From: Desulfocapsa sp.
Lineage (GTDB): Bacteria > Desulfobacterota > Desulfobulbia > Desulfobulbales > Desulfocapsaceae
Assembly: GCA_020717935.1 (NCBI GenBank)
Contig: DYDK01000109.1
Coordinates: forward strand, 1 to 6,021
Length of the DNA stretch: 6,021 bases
Direction of reading: 5' to 3'
The notes beneath the pieces were generated by a model that made no database searches, was not told the origin of the DNA, and saw nothing but the letters and a program-made list of their open reading frames with translations. The position numbers and the translations under genes were made by a program. Of this stretch, positions 5,869 through 6,021 are shown piece by piece; the first letter of the stretch is position 1, and every line of letters starts with the position of its first letter.

Positions 5869-6021
5869 TCAATTCTCACTCCGCACACATCGAACAAAAT
5901 AGGTGTTTTTCTTATCAAGCCAATGGTCACCACCATCATTAAAGAGAACTCCCCAGGCATAGAGAGGATCGTCTATATAGTGCCTGAACGGAAACCCCCT
6001 CTCGTCGAGTTTTACGCAGGG
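5869..6021 (-). CDS. C-terminal end of a second DUF1566 protein (partial, runs off the right edge)
   Basis: Reading the minus strand from the edge, codons CCC TGC GTA AAA run open for 50 residues to a TGA at 5869-5871. The peptide contains HYIDDPLYAWGVLFNDGG, then DHWLDKKNTYFVRCVRSEN at the end. This aligns with the C-terminus of the neighbouring DUF1566 gene: AWGVLFNDGGDHWLDKKNTYFVRCVR against AWSVFFANGDDNCGDKKNIHFVRCVR. AW-V-F, the G-D pattern, DKKN and FVRCVR are shared. The start and most of the domain lie outside the window. It ends 112 bases before the neighbour's ATG on the same strand, so the two may be co-transcribed. Function is unknown. Confidence 0.85.
   Translation of the reverse strand, partial: PCVKLDERGFPFRHYIDDPLYAWGVLFNDGGDHWLDKKNTYFVRCVRSEN

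Overview
The window looks like an anaerobic, respiring Gram-negative bacterium of Desulfobacterota (deltaproteobacterial) type, possibly Desulfobulbales-like. This is inferred from three things: a periplasmic nine-haem cytochrome, secreted DUF1566 proteins in tandem, and a compact tryptophan-biosynthesis block. The taxon is not proven by the sequence.

Layout, left to right. Positions 1-133 are a gene edge or leader with a 7-bp hairpin and no frame that can be assigned safely. Positions 134-1681 (+) encode an exported cytochrome c with nine CXXCH motifs and a haem-free C-terminal third. Positions 1682-1819 separate two converging genes and hold a hairpin that may end one or both transcripts. 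Positions 1820-5223 (-) carry trpG, trpD, trpC and trpF in transcription order. Positions 5298-5756 (-) encode a small secreted DUF1566 (Lcl C-terminal-like) protein. Positions 5869-6021 (-) are the C-terminal end of a second DUF1566 protein that runs off the right edge.

The four trp genes cover consecutive early and middle steps from chorismate. TrpG supplies ammonia to anthranilate synthase, TrpD attaches phosphoribose to anthranilate, TrpF isomerises phosphoribosylanthranilate, and TrpC closes the indole ring to give indole-3-glycerol phosphate. The anthranilate synthase large subunit (trpE) and tryptophan synthase (trpB, trpA) are absent: DUF1566 genes lie before trpG and the convergent cytochrome lies after trpF. 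The trp genes are spaced by 151, 66 and 91 bases rather than overlapping. The 151-base trpG-trpD gap holds an imperfect inverted repeat resembling degenerate intergenic repeats seen in many environmental bacterial genomes.

I see no mobile element, CRISPR array, tRNA or rRNA, and no evidence of a new multi-gene system. The most interesting points are the cytochrome architecture (nine haems, with a C-terminal tail that looks as if it has lost a tenth), the truncated trp cluster, the repeat inside that cluster, and the tandem DUF1566 genes.
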